49,500 nt of DNA. Source: Bacteroidota bacterium (GTDB lineage Bacteria; Bacteroidota; Bacteroidia; Chitinophagales; Chitinophagaceae). Where the stretch lies: positions 1 to 49,500 of the forward strand of contig JABDAN010000015.1 in assembly GCA_013289175.1 (NCBI GenBank). Reading direction: 5' to 3'. The notes beneath the pieces are model-generated. The model searched no databases. It had not been told where the DNA came from and saw only the letters and a list, made by a program, of their open reading frames with translations. A program made the position numbers and the translations under genes. Of this stretch, positions 1 through 9,005 are shown one piece after another (the stretch's first letter is position 1; each line of letters starts with the position of its first letter).

Positions 1-12
1 GTATCAATGTAA
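1..12 (+). CDS. Possible 3' end of an upstream susC gene (partial)
   Basis: The first four in-frame codons read Val-Ser-Met-stop. SusC-type receptors often end in a short beta-strand with a hydrophobic last residue, and a susC gene is expected immediately before the susD that follows. The gap to the susD ATG (43 bp) is like the 31-bp gap of the second susC/susD pair in this window. Twelve bases cannot prove the identity, so this rests on context alone. Confidence 0.3.
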   Translation, partial: VSM

Positions 13-55
13 CCTTCTAATAGTAAGAAAGCTTAAACCAAAAAATTTGAACGTT

Positions 56-1606
56 ATGCAAATATTTAAAAAACTAAACTGGGGATTTTTTCTAGCCGTC
101 TCCTGTGTTGCACTCTTTTCCGGGTGTACAAAATTTCTGGATCGTCAGCCCCTGTCTGCTACCTTAAGTGATTTAAACCAGGGAGGATTGGAAGGCCAGG
201 CCATCGGTCTTTATGGAACGATCCGAAACTCCCAGTCTGCTCCCTATTGCGGAGACGGCATGGTGGGGATCGGATATATTCCAATGCAGGGTTTTCGTTC
301 CGGAGACCAGACCGTCAATGCGGATCCCGGAGCTGCCGGTTATATTACGGCCTATTCTGATTTCCAGTACAGCAAGGACGACTGGGCAAACGGGGTATAC
401 TGGGACCGGCATTATCAGATGATTCTGCTGACCAATATATTGCTACAAACGGCCGATTCCCTTAAACTTTCGGACAACGCTTCCCTGATCAATATTGCCG
501 AGGCCAAATGGTTCCGGGCTTATTCCTATTTTGATCTGATAAAAAATTATGGTGAAGTACCGCTGATTACTAAGAGGGTTTACCAGGTTTCCGACGGACA
601 GATACCAAAATCCTCTGTGGCAGATGGATATGCACTCATTGATGCAGACTTAGCCTACGCAGAGACCTATCTGCCTTCTGCGCAACCATCCACATCCGTG
701 GGAAGACTGGTGCAAAATGCGGCCAGAACCCTGCATGCAAAAACCTACCTGATGCGGGATGCACCGCTGCCCACCACGCAGGCCAACTACCAGAGTTGTC
801 TGGATCTTTGCAAACAGATCATCAACTCCAATCAGTATGCGCTCTTTAGTCCTTATTGGGCCATTTGGAAAACGCAAAATGAAAACTGCTCCGAATCTAT
901 TTTTGAAGTACAGTGCCAGCAAAATGCGAATACCGCAGCAGGTGTGAATACGACCTATTGGAGCTGGTGGGGTACCGAACAAGGTGTCCGCGGTTCAGGA
1001 GACTGGAACCTGGGATGGGGATGGAACAATCCTACCCAAAACCTGGTCAATGCCTATGAATCAGGTGATCCGAGAGAAGCAGCTACGATTTTATTTTCTG
1101 GTCAGTCGGATGATCCGGCCAACGGAGGCTATGGACGTACTCTGCCACCGCTGACCAACTCTTTGTTCTGGAACAAAAAAACCTATGCCGATCCAGCTGA
1201 GCAAGCAGCTGCCGGAGATCCGACCGGTGCCGCCTTTGAAAATACCCGCGTATTGCGTTATGCTGATGTGATCCTGATGGCTGCAGAATGCGCCAATGAA
1301 ATCGGAGGAGCGGAAAACGACAGTGCTTCAGAAGCCTGGTTGGAAATGATCCGGGCCCGCGCCAGAAACGGTAATAATTCTGTGCTTCCCTATATACAAT
1401 ACCAGAACCAGGCGCAGTTCAGGACGGCCATTCAGAAAGAAAGAAGGGTGGAATTTGGTATGGAGATGGAACGGTTCTATGACCTCGTCCGCTGGGGACA
1501 AGCACAGACCGCTTTGGCGGGTTATACGCCTAAGAATGAATATTACCCGATACCAACGGCAGCCTTGTCCGGCAATCCAGCCCTGGTTCAAAACCCGAAT
1601 TATTAG
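56..1606 (+). CDS. SusD/RagB family nutrient-binding outer-membrane lipoprotein
   Basis: This is a surface glycan-binding lipoprotein that caps a SusC TonB-dependent channel and delivers oligosaccharides to it. The N-terminus has a Lys-rich start, a hydrophobic stretch and a lipobox ending in Gly-Cys at about residue 24. Family signatures are the early EAKWFRAYSYFDLIKNYGEVPL helix segment (TPR-like), the RYADVILMAAE segment and the C-terminal ERRVEFGMEMERFYDLVRWG segment. The length (516 aa) is normal for the family. I prefer the ATG at 56 over an in-frame TTG at 47 because it gives a clean signal peptide. It would be the second gene of a susCD operon whose susC lies outside the window, and it is followed 64 bp later by a second lipoprotein gene. 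The glycan bound cannot be read from the sequence; the nearby GH144 and GH13 genes suggest a glucan. Confidence 0.93.
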   Translation: MQIFKKLNWGFFLAVSCVALFSGCTKFLDRQPLSATLSDLNQGGLEGQAIGLYGTIRNSQSAPYCGDGMVGIGYIPMQGFRSGDQTVNADPGAAGYITAYSDFQYSKDDWANGVYWDRHYQMILLTNILLQTADSLKLSDNASLINIAEAKWFRAYSYFDLIKNYGEVPLITKRVYQVSDGQIPKSSVADGYALIDADLAYAETYLPSAQPSTSVGRLVQNAARTLHAKTYLMRDAPLPTTQANYQSCLDLCKQIINSNQYALFSPYWAIWKTQNENCSESIFEVQCQQNANTAAGVNTTYWSWWGTEQGVRGSGDWNLGWGWNNPTQNLVNAYESGDPREAATILFSGQSDDPANGGYGRTLPPLTNSLFWNKKTYADPAEQAAAGDPTGAAFENTRVLRYADVILMAAECANEIGGAENDSASEAWLEMIRARARNGNNSVLPYIQYQNQAQFRTAIQKERRVEFGMEMERFYDLVRWGQAQTALAGYTPKNEYYPIPTAALSGNPALVQNPNY

Positions 1607-1670
1607 TTGTATCCATGATTTTCTGATTGTAGTATAAAAGCCCGTATTCAAATAAAATAAAACTTATAGT

Positions 1671-2534
1671 ATGCGTATAATCCATAAAATTTTAAAATCC
1701 GCGGCGATCGTTTTGATAGTGGGTGTCGCTATAAACGGATGCGAAAAAATTGATCACCCCGCTTTAGGGGATTATCCCACAGACAGCAATCCTCCTGGCG
1801 GACCGGTAAAATTTTATGCCGCATATGACAATATCAATGCCGACAGCATCCGGGCTACCTTTGCCAATACCGATAGTGTAACTTCCTATGTCGCTGGTGT
1901 GAGCGGTCAGGCGATTCAGTTCAATCCGGTATGGGGCGCGTCGGGCGGCGATTCGGTATATAGTTTTTTAGTCTATCCGAATGCCAATGATTTTGCGACC
2001 ACCGCCACCAGTTTCACCCTTTCTTTCTGGATGAATATCCCACTGGCAAAAAAAGATCCCGTGAACGCAGATGGCATTATTGCGCTGTCGAGCACCAGCA
2101 ATTTCTGGGGAAATATCACCGTCTATGCCGATCATTTTACCCCTTCTTCCGATTCCATGCAGCTCAAGTTTCACTTTGCCAATGGACTAGGGGATAACTG
2201 GGATTTTGCTGGTTATACCGGCGTCAACATGTGGCCCGGCATGTATGATGGCAATTGGCACCAGGTTGTTTTCAGCTATGATGCGACTTCGCTGACGGCA
2301 ACCCTTTACCGGGATGGCGTACAATTTGATCAGAAAAAAAATGAAACCATTGTTTTTGACGGCAATGCGTCCAGTCTGGTAGTGGGAGGTTTTGAACAGG
2401 CAGCCAATATCCAGGGCAACTATGCCGGAAATACCTGGATGTCGGGTTTCCCAGGCGCCATTGACCAGCTGAAATTTTATGCCGAAGCTTTGTCTTCGAC
2501 CGACGTAGCTACAAATTATGCCAATAAGCAGTAG
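1671..2534 (+). CDS. LamG/concanavalin-A-like lipoprotein, probable surface glycan-binding protein
   Basis: The 287-residue protein has a signal peptide with a lipobox at INGC (Cys about residue 24), so it is probably an outer-membrane lipoprotein. Residues about 90-285 have the pattern of a Laminin_G_3/ConA-like jelly roll: FTLSFWMNIP early, then DGNWHQVVFSYD, TATLYRDGVQFD, SSLVVGG and a C-terminal PGAIDQLKFYAEALS segment. These segments are typical of the LamG fold. It follows susD in the same direction and is closed by a hairpin terminator at 2565-2600, so it most likely belongs to the susCD transcript and acts as an accessory surface glycan-binding (SusE/F-like) protein. No catalytic residues are recognisable. 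The ligand is unknown, and a purely structural role is possible. Confidence 0.8.
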   Translation: MRIIHKILKSAAIVLIVGVAINGCEKIDHPALGDYPTDSNPPGGPVKFYAAYDNINADSIRATFANTDSVTSYVAGVSGQAIQFNPVWGASGGDSVYSFLVYPNANDFATTATSFTLSFWMNIPLAKKDPVNADGIIALSSTSNFWGNITVYADHFTPSSDSMQLKFHFANGLGDNWDFAGYTGVNMWPGMYDGNWHQVVFSYDATSLTATLYRDGVQFDQKKNETIVFDGNASSLVVGGFEQAANIQGNYAGNTWMSGFPGAIDQLKFYAEALSSTDVATNYANKQ

Positions 2535-2564
2535 GTAGTATATATTCGTTTTTTGGTTTAAGCA

Positions 2565-2600
2565 GGGGTTGCATAGTTGGTGCAGCCCTTCTTATTTTTA
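2565..2600 (+). terminator. Intrinsic terminator after the susD-LamG genes
   Basis: A nine-pair stem (2565-2573 with 2581-2589, including two G-U wobbles) has a 7-base loop and is followed by a T-rich tract (ttcttattttta). It separates the susD-lipoprotein genes from the cytochrome/VCBS/GH144 group. No convincing promoter is visible between it and the next start codon, so partial read-through may supply the downstream genes. Confidence 0.7.
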
Positions 2601-2633
2601 GCAGTTTTTTGAAGGAAGCCTTAACTTTTGAGG

Positions 2634-3842
2634 ATGAAATTCATGGCGAGAAACAGGCGCGCTGCTTTTACCCTTTTCTGGATCGTCTCTGGAATCTTTT
2701 TTCTTACGCAATGTGTTCACCCCGAAAACAAGCAAACGACCAAGGCAGTCCCCGAAGAAAAGGTAAACCTGTCCCAGTTTGCCGGTTCGCAGGCCTGCGC
2801 CGGTTGCCATAAGAATATTTATGATAGCCATATTCATACCGCGCACTATCTTACGACCCGGCCAGCCCAGGTGGAATTTATCAAGGGCAGTTTTCAACCG
2901 GGAAAAAATCGGTTTGCCTATGACTCTGACCGGGTGGTGGTCATGGAAAAAAGAGACAGCGGGTTTTATCAGGTTGCCTACTTTAGGGGCGATGAAAAAA
3001 TAGCGGGCCGCTTTGACATCGTGGTCGGTTCGGGTTCCAAGGGTCAAACCTATATTACCCGTTATCACGGGCAACTATATCAACTGCCGGTATCTTATTT
3101 TACCGCCGCCCGAAACTGGGCCAACAGTCCTTTATATCCCACCAATCCCATTCTGTTTAACCGGCCGATTACTTCCCGATGCCTGGAATGCCACAGCAGC
3201 CTGGCCACCGTCCTATCGGCACCGAATGTCGAGCCTGAATCCTTTGATGAAAAAATGATCTATGGGGTAGACTGCGAAAAATGCCATGGTCCCGCAGCCA
3301 GGCATGTTGCTTTTCAAACACAAAACCCCCAGGCCGGCCATGCAGAATTTATTTTGAATCCGGCCAGGTTTACCAAAAAACAAAACCTGGATCTATGCGC
3401 CCTATGCCATAGCGGAAGACTGCAAAAAACAAAGCCTTCTTTTGAGTTTGTTTCCGGAGACCGGTTGAGTGATTATTTTGCCATTGATACCTTTCCCCCG
3501 GACCCCGACCATATCGACGTGCATGGCAATCAGTATGGTCTCCTTCGCGCGAGCCAGTGTTTTAAGATGAGTGGCACGATGACTTGCACTACTTGTCACA
3601 ATCCGCATGAAAATGAAAGAGGCCAGATTGCTTTGTTTTCACAACGTTGTATGTCCTGTCACAACGCAGCACACCACAATACCTGTTCCCTGACTGCATC
3701 CATGGGATCTTCCATTGCACAGAACTGCATAGATTGCCATATGCCCCGCAAGCCGTCCCAATCCATTACCGAATTGCTTCCCGGCCACCTGGCACCAACC
3801 GCTGCCATGATCCGCACACACCTGATAAAAATATACCGATGA
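2634..3842 (+). CDS. Multiheme c-type cytochrome with seven CXXCH motifs
   Basis: This is a secreted electron-transfer protein of about 402 aa. It has a hydrophobic signal segment (about residues 10-27) ending in LTQC, a possible but atypical lipobox. Seven covalent heme-binding CXXCH motifs are visible in order: CAGCH, CLECH, CEKCH, CALCH, CTTCH, CMSCH and CIDCH. They cluster at the N-terminus (one) and in the C-terminal half (six), and there are many additional His residues that could be distal ligands. This resembles the cytochrome c554/NrfB-like multiheme group, but I cannot assign a reaction. I use the ATG at 2634; an ATG at 2643 is also possible, and a TTG at 2628 is less likely. The stop codon overlaps the next gene's ATG (ATGA at 3839-3842), so it is translationally coupled to the VCBS lipoprotein. 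Its presence inside a glycan-uptake locus is unusual. Confidence 0.88.
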   Translation: MKFMARNRRAAFTLFWIVSGIFFLTQCVHPENKQTTKAVPEEKVNLSQFAGSQACAGCHKNIYDSHIHTAHYLTTRPAQVEFIKGSFQPGKNRFAYDSDRVVVMEKRDSGFYQVAYFRGDEKIAGRFDIVVGSGSKGQTYITRYHGQLYQLPVSYFTAARNWANSPLYPTNPILFNRPITSRCLECHSSLATVLSAPNVEPESFDEKMIYGVDCEKCHGPAARHVAFQTQNPQAGHAEFILNPARFTKKQNLDLCALCHSGRLQKTKPSFEFVSGDRLSDYFAIDTFPPDPDHIDVHGNQYGLLRASQCFKMSGTMTCTTCHNPHENERGQIALFSQRCMSCHNAAHHNTCSLTASMGSSIAQNCIDCHMPRKPSQSITELLPGHLAPTAAMIRTHLIKIYR

Positions 3843-6800
3843 GATTGCGCTTAGCTTGCCTGATGGGATTTCTGATGGTTTTTCTTTCCTGCCGCCGGCA
3901 GTCCAATGCCTTTGAATCCCTCCCGGCCTCCCAAACCCATATTGATTTTGCCAACAAATTGGAAAAGAAAAACCTTTTCAATATCCTTTATTATCTGTAC
4001 TACTATAACGGAGGAGGGGTGGCCATCGGGGACATCAACAACGACGGGCTGCCCGACATTTATTTTACCGCCAACAGCAAGGGTCACAACAAACTCTATT
4101 TGAACAAGGGTGGATTTGAATTTGAGGATATTACCGAAAAAGCAGGTGTTGCCGGAAGTTCCGATTGGTGTACGGGCGTCACGATGGCGGATGTGAACGG
4201 AGATGGCCTGCTGGATATCTATGTCTGTTCTGTCCAGGGTGAGCACGGCCTGACGGGCAGGAATGAACTGTTTATCAACAACGGAAACGGAACCTTTACG
4301 GAAAGCGCCGAAAAATACGGACTCGCACTCTCTGCTTATTCAACGCAGGCAGTTTTTTTCGACTACGATCACGACGGGGATCTGGATTGTTTCATATTAA
4401 ACCAGTCGCATCATCCCAACTCAAATATTGTGGACACGAGCAACCGCCGGAAATTTGACCCCAACGCGGGAAGCCGGTTATATCGAAATGATCTCAACAC
4501 GACGGGTCGTTTTACAGATGTGACGGCCGAGGCGGGTATATATCAAAGCAGTCTGGGATACGGACTGGGAGTTTCCGTCGCCGATATGAACAACGATGGT
4601 TGGGATGATATTTATATCGGCAACGATTTTCACGAGAACGATTATTATTATATCAACAATGGAAATGGAACCTTCACAGAAAGCGGTGCCCAACATTTTG
4701 GACACTATTCCCGCTTTAGCATGGGCAACGATATCGCCGATTATAACAATGATGGGCAACCCGATATCGTGACCGTGGATATGTTGCCGGCCGACGAACG
4801 GACCCTAAAAACCTATGGGTCGGATGAGAACTACCAGATTTATCAGTACAAAATATTACACAACGGTTTTCAAAACCAGGTCTCCAGGAACTGCCTCCAG
4901 CGGAACAATGGGGATGGTAAGTCATTCAGCGATGTTGCCCTGATGGCGGGTATCTCTGCCACCGACTGGAGTTGGGCTCCCCTGATGGCCGACTTTGACA
5001 ACGACGGCAACAAAGACCTTTTTATCACCAGTGGTATTGTAAAAAGGCCCGTGGATTTGGACTATGTCCGGTTTGTTTCCAACCTCGCTGCCACTACCAA
5101 CCGCGACGCGTCCGACGAGTTCGATGAGATGACGATCAAGAAAATCCCCGATGGAAGTTCGCATCCCTTCATTTTTCAAAATCAGGGAAACGGGTCGTTT
5201 AAGGATCTCAGCGATCTGTGGGGAACCAGCGGGTTGAAGGGATATTTCAATGGGGCGGCCTATGCGGACCTGGACAATGACGGGAACCTGGACCTGGTGA
5301 CCAACAATATCAATGCCCCGGCGGTAGTTTTGAAAAACAATTTGCCAAAGAAAAACTTTCTTTCGGTTTCTTTTCAGGGAGCGGGTATGAACCGGTTTGG
5401 CATTGGAGCAAAAGTTTATCTCTGGTCCCATGGCAACCCATCGGGCGGTGAGTCCATGCAATATCAGGAGCTGATGCTTACGCGCGGATTTGAATCTTCC
5501 TCCGATACCCACCTGCATTTTGGACTCGATAGTCTGGGGGCGGACAGTCTGCTGGTCGTTTGGCCGGATCAGCGGTTCCAGGTGATTAAAAAAGTTGAAG
5601 TCAACCGCTCTTTGGTGGTTTATCAAAAAGATGCGTCGGGCCTGTTTAATTACCACGGATTCTTTCCTGAAAAAAAGGCGCTTTTAAACAATATCACCAA
5701 ACAGGTGGACTGTCCTTGGAAACACCAGGAAGATGATTTCAACGATTTTGCTCAGCAATATCTGATCCCACACAAGGAAAGTACCCGAGGACCCAAAATT
5801 GCAGTCTGTGATGTGAACAAAGACGGGTTGGATGATTTTTATGCCTGCGGTGCAAAAAACCAGGCAGGGGTCTTGATGATTCAGCAAAAGAATGGAACAT
5901 TTATTTCAGTCGATACGGCTTTGTTCAACCGCGACGCCATTTGCGAAGATGTGGACGCCATTTTTTTTGATGCCAACGGCGACGGGTATCCCGATTTATA
6001 TGTAGTCAGCGGAGGGGACGAGCCACCCTCTTCGCCGCATTGTTTGGAAGACCGTTTGTATCTCAATGATGGCAAAGGTCATTTCAAAAAGGACTCCAAT
6101 TTTATGTCACAGCTTTATGAGAACAAATCCTGTGTTGCGGTAGCCGATGTCGACCGGGATGGAGACCTGGATATTTTTGTTGGCAATTTAGCGGGCACGA
6201 CCGGCATTGGATTCGGTCTGCCGCAGACCTCCCATCTTTACCTCAACGATGGCAAGGGACATTTTAGCATTGCCATGAATACCATCGACCTGACAAAGAT
6301 TGGCACGGTTACCTCAGCGGCTTTTGCCGACCTCAACCAGGACGGATGGCCTGATCTGATCGTCAGCGGGGAATGGATGCCGATGAAAATTTTCATGAAC
6401 GACCATGGAAAGTTTAAAGAGACGGACGTACCCAACTCGACCGGTCTTTGGCAAACCCTGTACATGACCGATGTGAATGGCGACGGTTTTCCCGATATCC
6501 TGGCCGGCAACTGGGGACACAATTCCAAACTCTGGGCCGGGAAAAACGGCCCCTTGAAATTATACATCAAGGATTTTGATCACAATGGCACGATTGAACA
6601 GATCATGTGTTATACCATCAATGGACAGGAATATACTTTTTTGGCAAAAGATGAACTGGAAAGAGCGCTCCCGGTCCTGAAAAAGGCCTACGAAAGATAT
6701 GACGAAGTCGCCGGCAAGACCGTTCAATACATTTTCTTTGACCTTTTTAAAGATTATACCGAGCTCAAAGCAGAAACCCTCAGCTCTTCTTGTTTTATCA

Positions 6801-7135
6801 ATGATGGGAAGGGTAACTTTACCCGGACGGATCTACCGGATGCCTTGCAAGAAGCGCCCGTTTTTGCGTTTGCCCAAATATCCACAAAGCCTTCTTCAGG
6901 ATGGCTGGCCGCCGGAAATTTTTATGGCGTGGTGCCCTATGAGGGAAGATATGATGCCCTGTATCCTACTTTTTTTACACTGAGTAAAGCGGCCTCGGCC
7001 TTTCAGCCGCCTTCTGTTTTGCCGCAGATCACGGGAGAGGTTCGGGATGCCAAATGGCTGAATACAGCAAAGGGAAAAATATTGGTTGTGGCAAGAAACA
7101 ATGATTCCTTAATTTTTTTTAAACCTGGGTTATGA
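3839..7135 (+). CDS. VCBS/FG-GAP repeat and UnbV/ASPIC domain lipoprotein (CRTAC1-like)
   Basis: This large surface or periplasmic lipoprotein (1098 aa) has a signal peptide ending in FLSC (Cys about residue 20). Residues about 50-500 hold a first beta-propeller built from FG-GAP/VCBS repeats with Ca-binding DxNxDG-type loops (DINNDGLPDIY, DVNGDGLLDIY, DYDHDGDLD, DMNNDGWDDIY, DFDNDGNKDLF). About 507-597 is an ASPIC/UnbV domain, and a second propeller follows. That second propeller carries a Lys/Glu-rich helical insert (about 937-985) shared with the two paralogs near the window end. The open frame extends upstream to 3647, but that part overlaps the cytochrome; the ATG at 3839 gives the signal peptide and an ATGA overlap. 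It is coupled downstream to the GH144 gene by a second ATGA. The molecular function is unknown. Such proteins are often linked to SusCD loci in Bacteroidetes, and binding or scaffolding is inference. Confidence 0.85.
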   Translation: MRLRLACLMGFLMVFLSCRRQSNAFESLPASQTHIDFANKLEKKNLFNILYYLYYYNGGGVAIGDINNDGLPDIYFTANSKGHNKLYLNKGGFEFEDITEKAGVAGSSDWCTGVTMADVNGDGLLDIYVCSVQGEHGLTGRNELFINNGNGTFTESAEKYGLALSAYSTQAVFFDYDHDGDLDCFILNQSHHPNSNIVDTSNRRKFDPNAGSRLYRNDLNTTGRFTDVTAEAGIYQSSLGYGLGVSVADMNNDGWDDIYIGNDFHENDYYYINNGNGTFTESGAQHFGHYSRFSMGNDIADYNNDGQPDIVTVDMLPADERTLKTYGSDENYQIYQYKILHNGFQNQVSRNCLQRNNGDGKSFSDVALMAGISATDWSWAPLMADFDNDGNKDLFITSGIVKRPVDLDYVRFVSNLAATTNRDASDEFDEMTIKKIPDGSSHPFIFQNQGNGSFKDLSDLWGTSGLKGYFNGAAYADLDNDGNLDLVTNNINAPAVVLKNNLPKKNFLSVSFQGAGMNRFGIGAKVYLWSHGNPSGGESMQYQELMLTRGFESSSDTHLHFGLDSLGADSLLVVWPDQRFQVIKKVEVNRSLVVYQKDASGLFNYHGFFPEKKALLNNITKQVDCPWKHQEDDFNDFAQQYLIPHKESTRGPKIAVCDVNKDGLDDFYACGAKNQAGVLMIQQKNGTFISVDTALFNRDAICEDVDAIFFDANGDGYPDLYVVSGGDEPPSSPHCLEDRLYLNDGKGHFKKDSNFMSQLYENKSCVAVADVDRDGDLDIFVGNLAGTTGIGFGLPQTSHLYLNDGKGHFSIAMNTIDLTKIGTVTSAAFADLNQDGWPDLIVSGEWMPMKIFMNDHGKFKETDVPNSTGLWQTLYMTDVNGDGFPDILAGNWGHNSKLWAGKNGPLKLYIKDFDHNGTIEQIMCYTINGQEYTFLAKDELERALPVLKKAYERYDEVAGKTVQYIFFDLFKDYTELKAETLSSSCFINDGKGNFTRTDLPDALQEAPVFAFAQISTKPSSGWLAAGNFYGVVPYEGRYDALYPTFFTLSKAASAFQPPSVLPQITGEVRDAKWLNTAKGKILVVARNNDSLIFFKPGL

Positions 7136-8814
7136 AAATAAAATGGACTTATTTGAACTGGATGATCACAGGGGCCGTGGTCAGCTGTTTTTTTTCCTGT
7201 AGTAAAAGCAACGGGCCCGCCGCAACGCCGCCACCACCTGTACCGGTCGTCCTAAAGAATATTTTTTTAAACAACGTGGCTTATGCGGCCCCCGTATACA
7301 ACGTCGTTGGCGAACCGGTTATTAAAATGCAGTTTTCCCAGCCCATACTGGAAAGTTCGGCACCTTCATCCATCGCTCTTTCCGGGGGCGGAACAGTCCA
7401 GTTGAACACAACTTTTCAAAACGGAGATTCGGTCCTGGTGATCCAACCGACTGCGCCGCTTCTTTATCTGACACGCTATACGTTTTCCATTGCCTCCTCT
7501 TTAAAATCGCAGTCGGGCGGTAGCCTCATCAACAATTATAAAAATACTTTTTATACCCAGATCGATTCGACAGACAAATTCCCTCAAATGACAGACAGCG
7601 CCCTGTTGACGCTGGTCGAAAATCAAACCTTTCAATATTTCTGGAAGTTTGGACATCCGGTTTCTGGACTTGCCCGTGAACGCAGTTCTTCTGGTGATGT
7701 GGTTACCACGGGTGGCAGTGGATTTGGGCTGATGGCCATGCTGGTAGCCGTAAAGCGGAATTTTATAACCCGGGCTGAGGCGCTGTCGCGCATCGATACG
7801 ATTGTGAATTTTTTAACCAACAAAGTATCGCGCTATCATGGTGCGTTTCCGCATTGGATAAACGGCGTCTCTGGCGTCACGGTGCCTTTCAGTGCACAGG
7901 ATGATGGTGGCGATATTGTGGAAACTGCTTACATGATGCAAGGGCTGCTTTGCGTCAGACAGTTTTTCAACAGCACGACGGATCCGGATGAGATCAATTT
8001 ACGCAGCCTCATCAATAATTTATACAACGCAGTAGAGTGGAATTGGTACCGGCAAAACGGTCAGAATGTGTTGACCTGGAACTGGAGTCCCGATTTTAAC
8101 TGGGCCATCAATGCACATGTAACCGGATGGGATGAAGCGCTGATTACTTATGTTCTGGCGGCTTCTTCGAATGTAGATTCCAATACGATTACAAAAAATG
8201 TGTATGATTACGGATGGGCGGGAAACGGAAGTGAGGTGAACGGGAAGTCCTTTTTTGGTATCATTCTTCCCCTGGGCCCCGACTACGGAGGACCTTTATT
8301 TTTTTCACACTATTCTTTTTTGGGAATCAATCCACACGATTTGACCGATGACTATGCGAACTACTGGGTACAGGACACATCGCATGCAACCATCAATTAC
8401 CTTTACTGCATATCCAATCCCAATCATTTTTACGGGTACAGCAACCTTTGCTGGGGACTTACGGCCAGCGATGTGCCGGGAGGTTATAGTGCCAGCTCTC
8501 CCACCAACGATCTGGGCGTGATTGCGCCTACGGCGGCAGTCTCATCGCTTCCCTATACACCCACTCAATCGATGAATGCCATCCGGTTTTTTTATTACAA
8601 ACTTGGAGACAAGCTTTGGACTGGGTATGGATTTTTAGATGCATTTGATCTGAACAGCCTCTGGTTCGATTCAGATTGTTTGGCCATTGATCAGGGCCCG
8701 CAGATCGTGATGATAGAAAATTACAGAAGCGGACTGTTGTGGAATTTATTCATGAGTTGTCCGGAGGTTAAAAGAGGCATGGGCAACCTGGGTTTTAGCA
8801 GCCCTAACCTGTAG
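7132..8814 (+). CDS. GH144-type glucanase (glycoamylase-like domain, PF10091) lipoprotein
   Basis: The 560-aa protein has a lipobox at FFSC (Cys about 23) and a Pro-rich linker. An Ig-like (SbsA/Big_5-type) domain follows at about 40-145, then a large alpha/alpha-barrel catalytic domain from about 155 to the end. The segments NQTFQYFWKFGHPVSGLARER, TTGGSGFGLMAMLVAVKR and DGGDIVETAYMMQGLL are characteristic of the glycoamylase-like family. Its characterised members (GH144, including an enzyme from Chitinophaga pinensis) act on beta-1,2-glucan as endo-glucanases or sophorose-releasing exo-enzymes. The start overlaps the VCBS stop codon (ATGA), so the cytochrome, VCBS and glucanase genes are translated in series. 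A lipoprotein anchor suggests periplasmic or surface action on glucan delivered by the neighbouring SusD. Endo versus exo specificity cannot be decided here; other PF10091 members are uncharacterised. Confidence 0.85.
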   Translation: MKIKWTYLNWMITGAVVSCFFSCSKSNGPAATPPPPVPVVLKNIFLNNVAYAAPVYNVVGEPVIKMQFSQPILESSAPSSIALSGGGTVQLNTTFQNGDSVLVIQPTAPLLYLTRYTFSIASSLKSQSGGSLINNYKNTFYTQIDSTDKFPQMTDSALLTLVENQTFQYFWKFGHPVSGLARERSSSGDVVTTGGSGFGLMAMLVAVKRNFITRAEALSRIDTIVNFLTNKVSRYHGAFPHWINGVSGVTVPFSAQDDGGDIVETAYMMQGLLCVRQFFNSTTDPDEINLRSLINNLYNAVEWNWYRQNGQNVLTWNWSPDFNWAINAHVTGWDEALITYVLAASSNVDSNTITKNVYDYGWAGNGSEVNGKSFFGIILPLGPDYGGPLFFSHYSFLGINPHDLTDDYANYWVQDTSHATINYLYCISNPNHFYGYSNLCWGLTASDVPGGYSASSPTNDLGVIAPTAAVSSLPYTPTQSMNAIRFFYYKLGDKLWTGYGFLDAFDLNSLWFDSDCLAIDQGPQIVMIENYRSGLLWNLFMSCPEVKRGMGNLGFSSPNL

Positions 8815-9005
8815 CACTGTGAACGGCAGCTTATTATTTTCGCAAATATTGGGGTTGAGCCTTATACTGACTGGTTAAAGAGCAGGGAAAGAATTATTTT
8901 GATCCACTAAATATTTATTGAAACCCTCTCGCCGACCCTGATGGTGGAAGCGCCGTGCCATCGTTTAAATAAGCCTATATAATCAAATCGATTTACATTC
9001 GGTAT

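Noticed and set aside
3647-3838. Extended N-terminus of the first VCBS protein
   Set aside because: These 64 codons lie inside the cytochrome gene in another frame and hide the signal peptide and lipobox that begin at the ATG of 3839.
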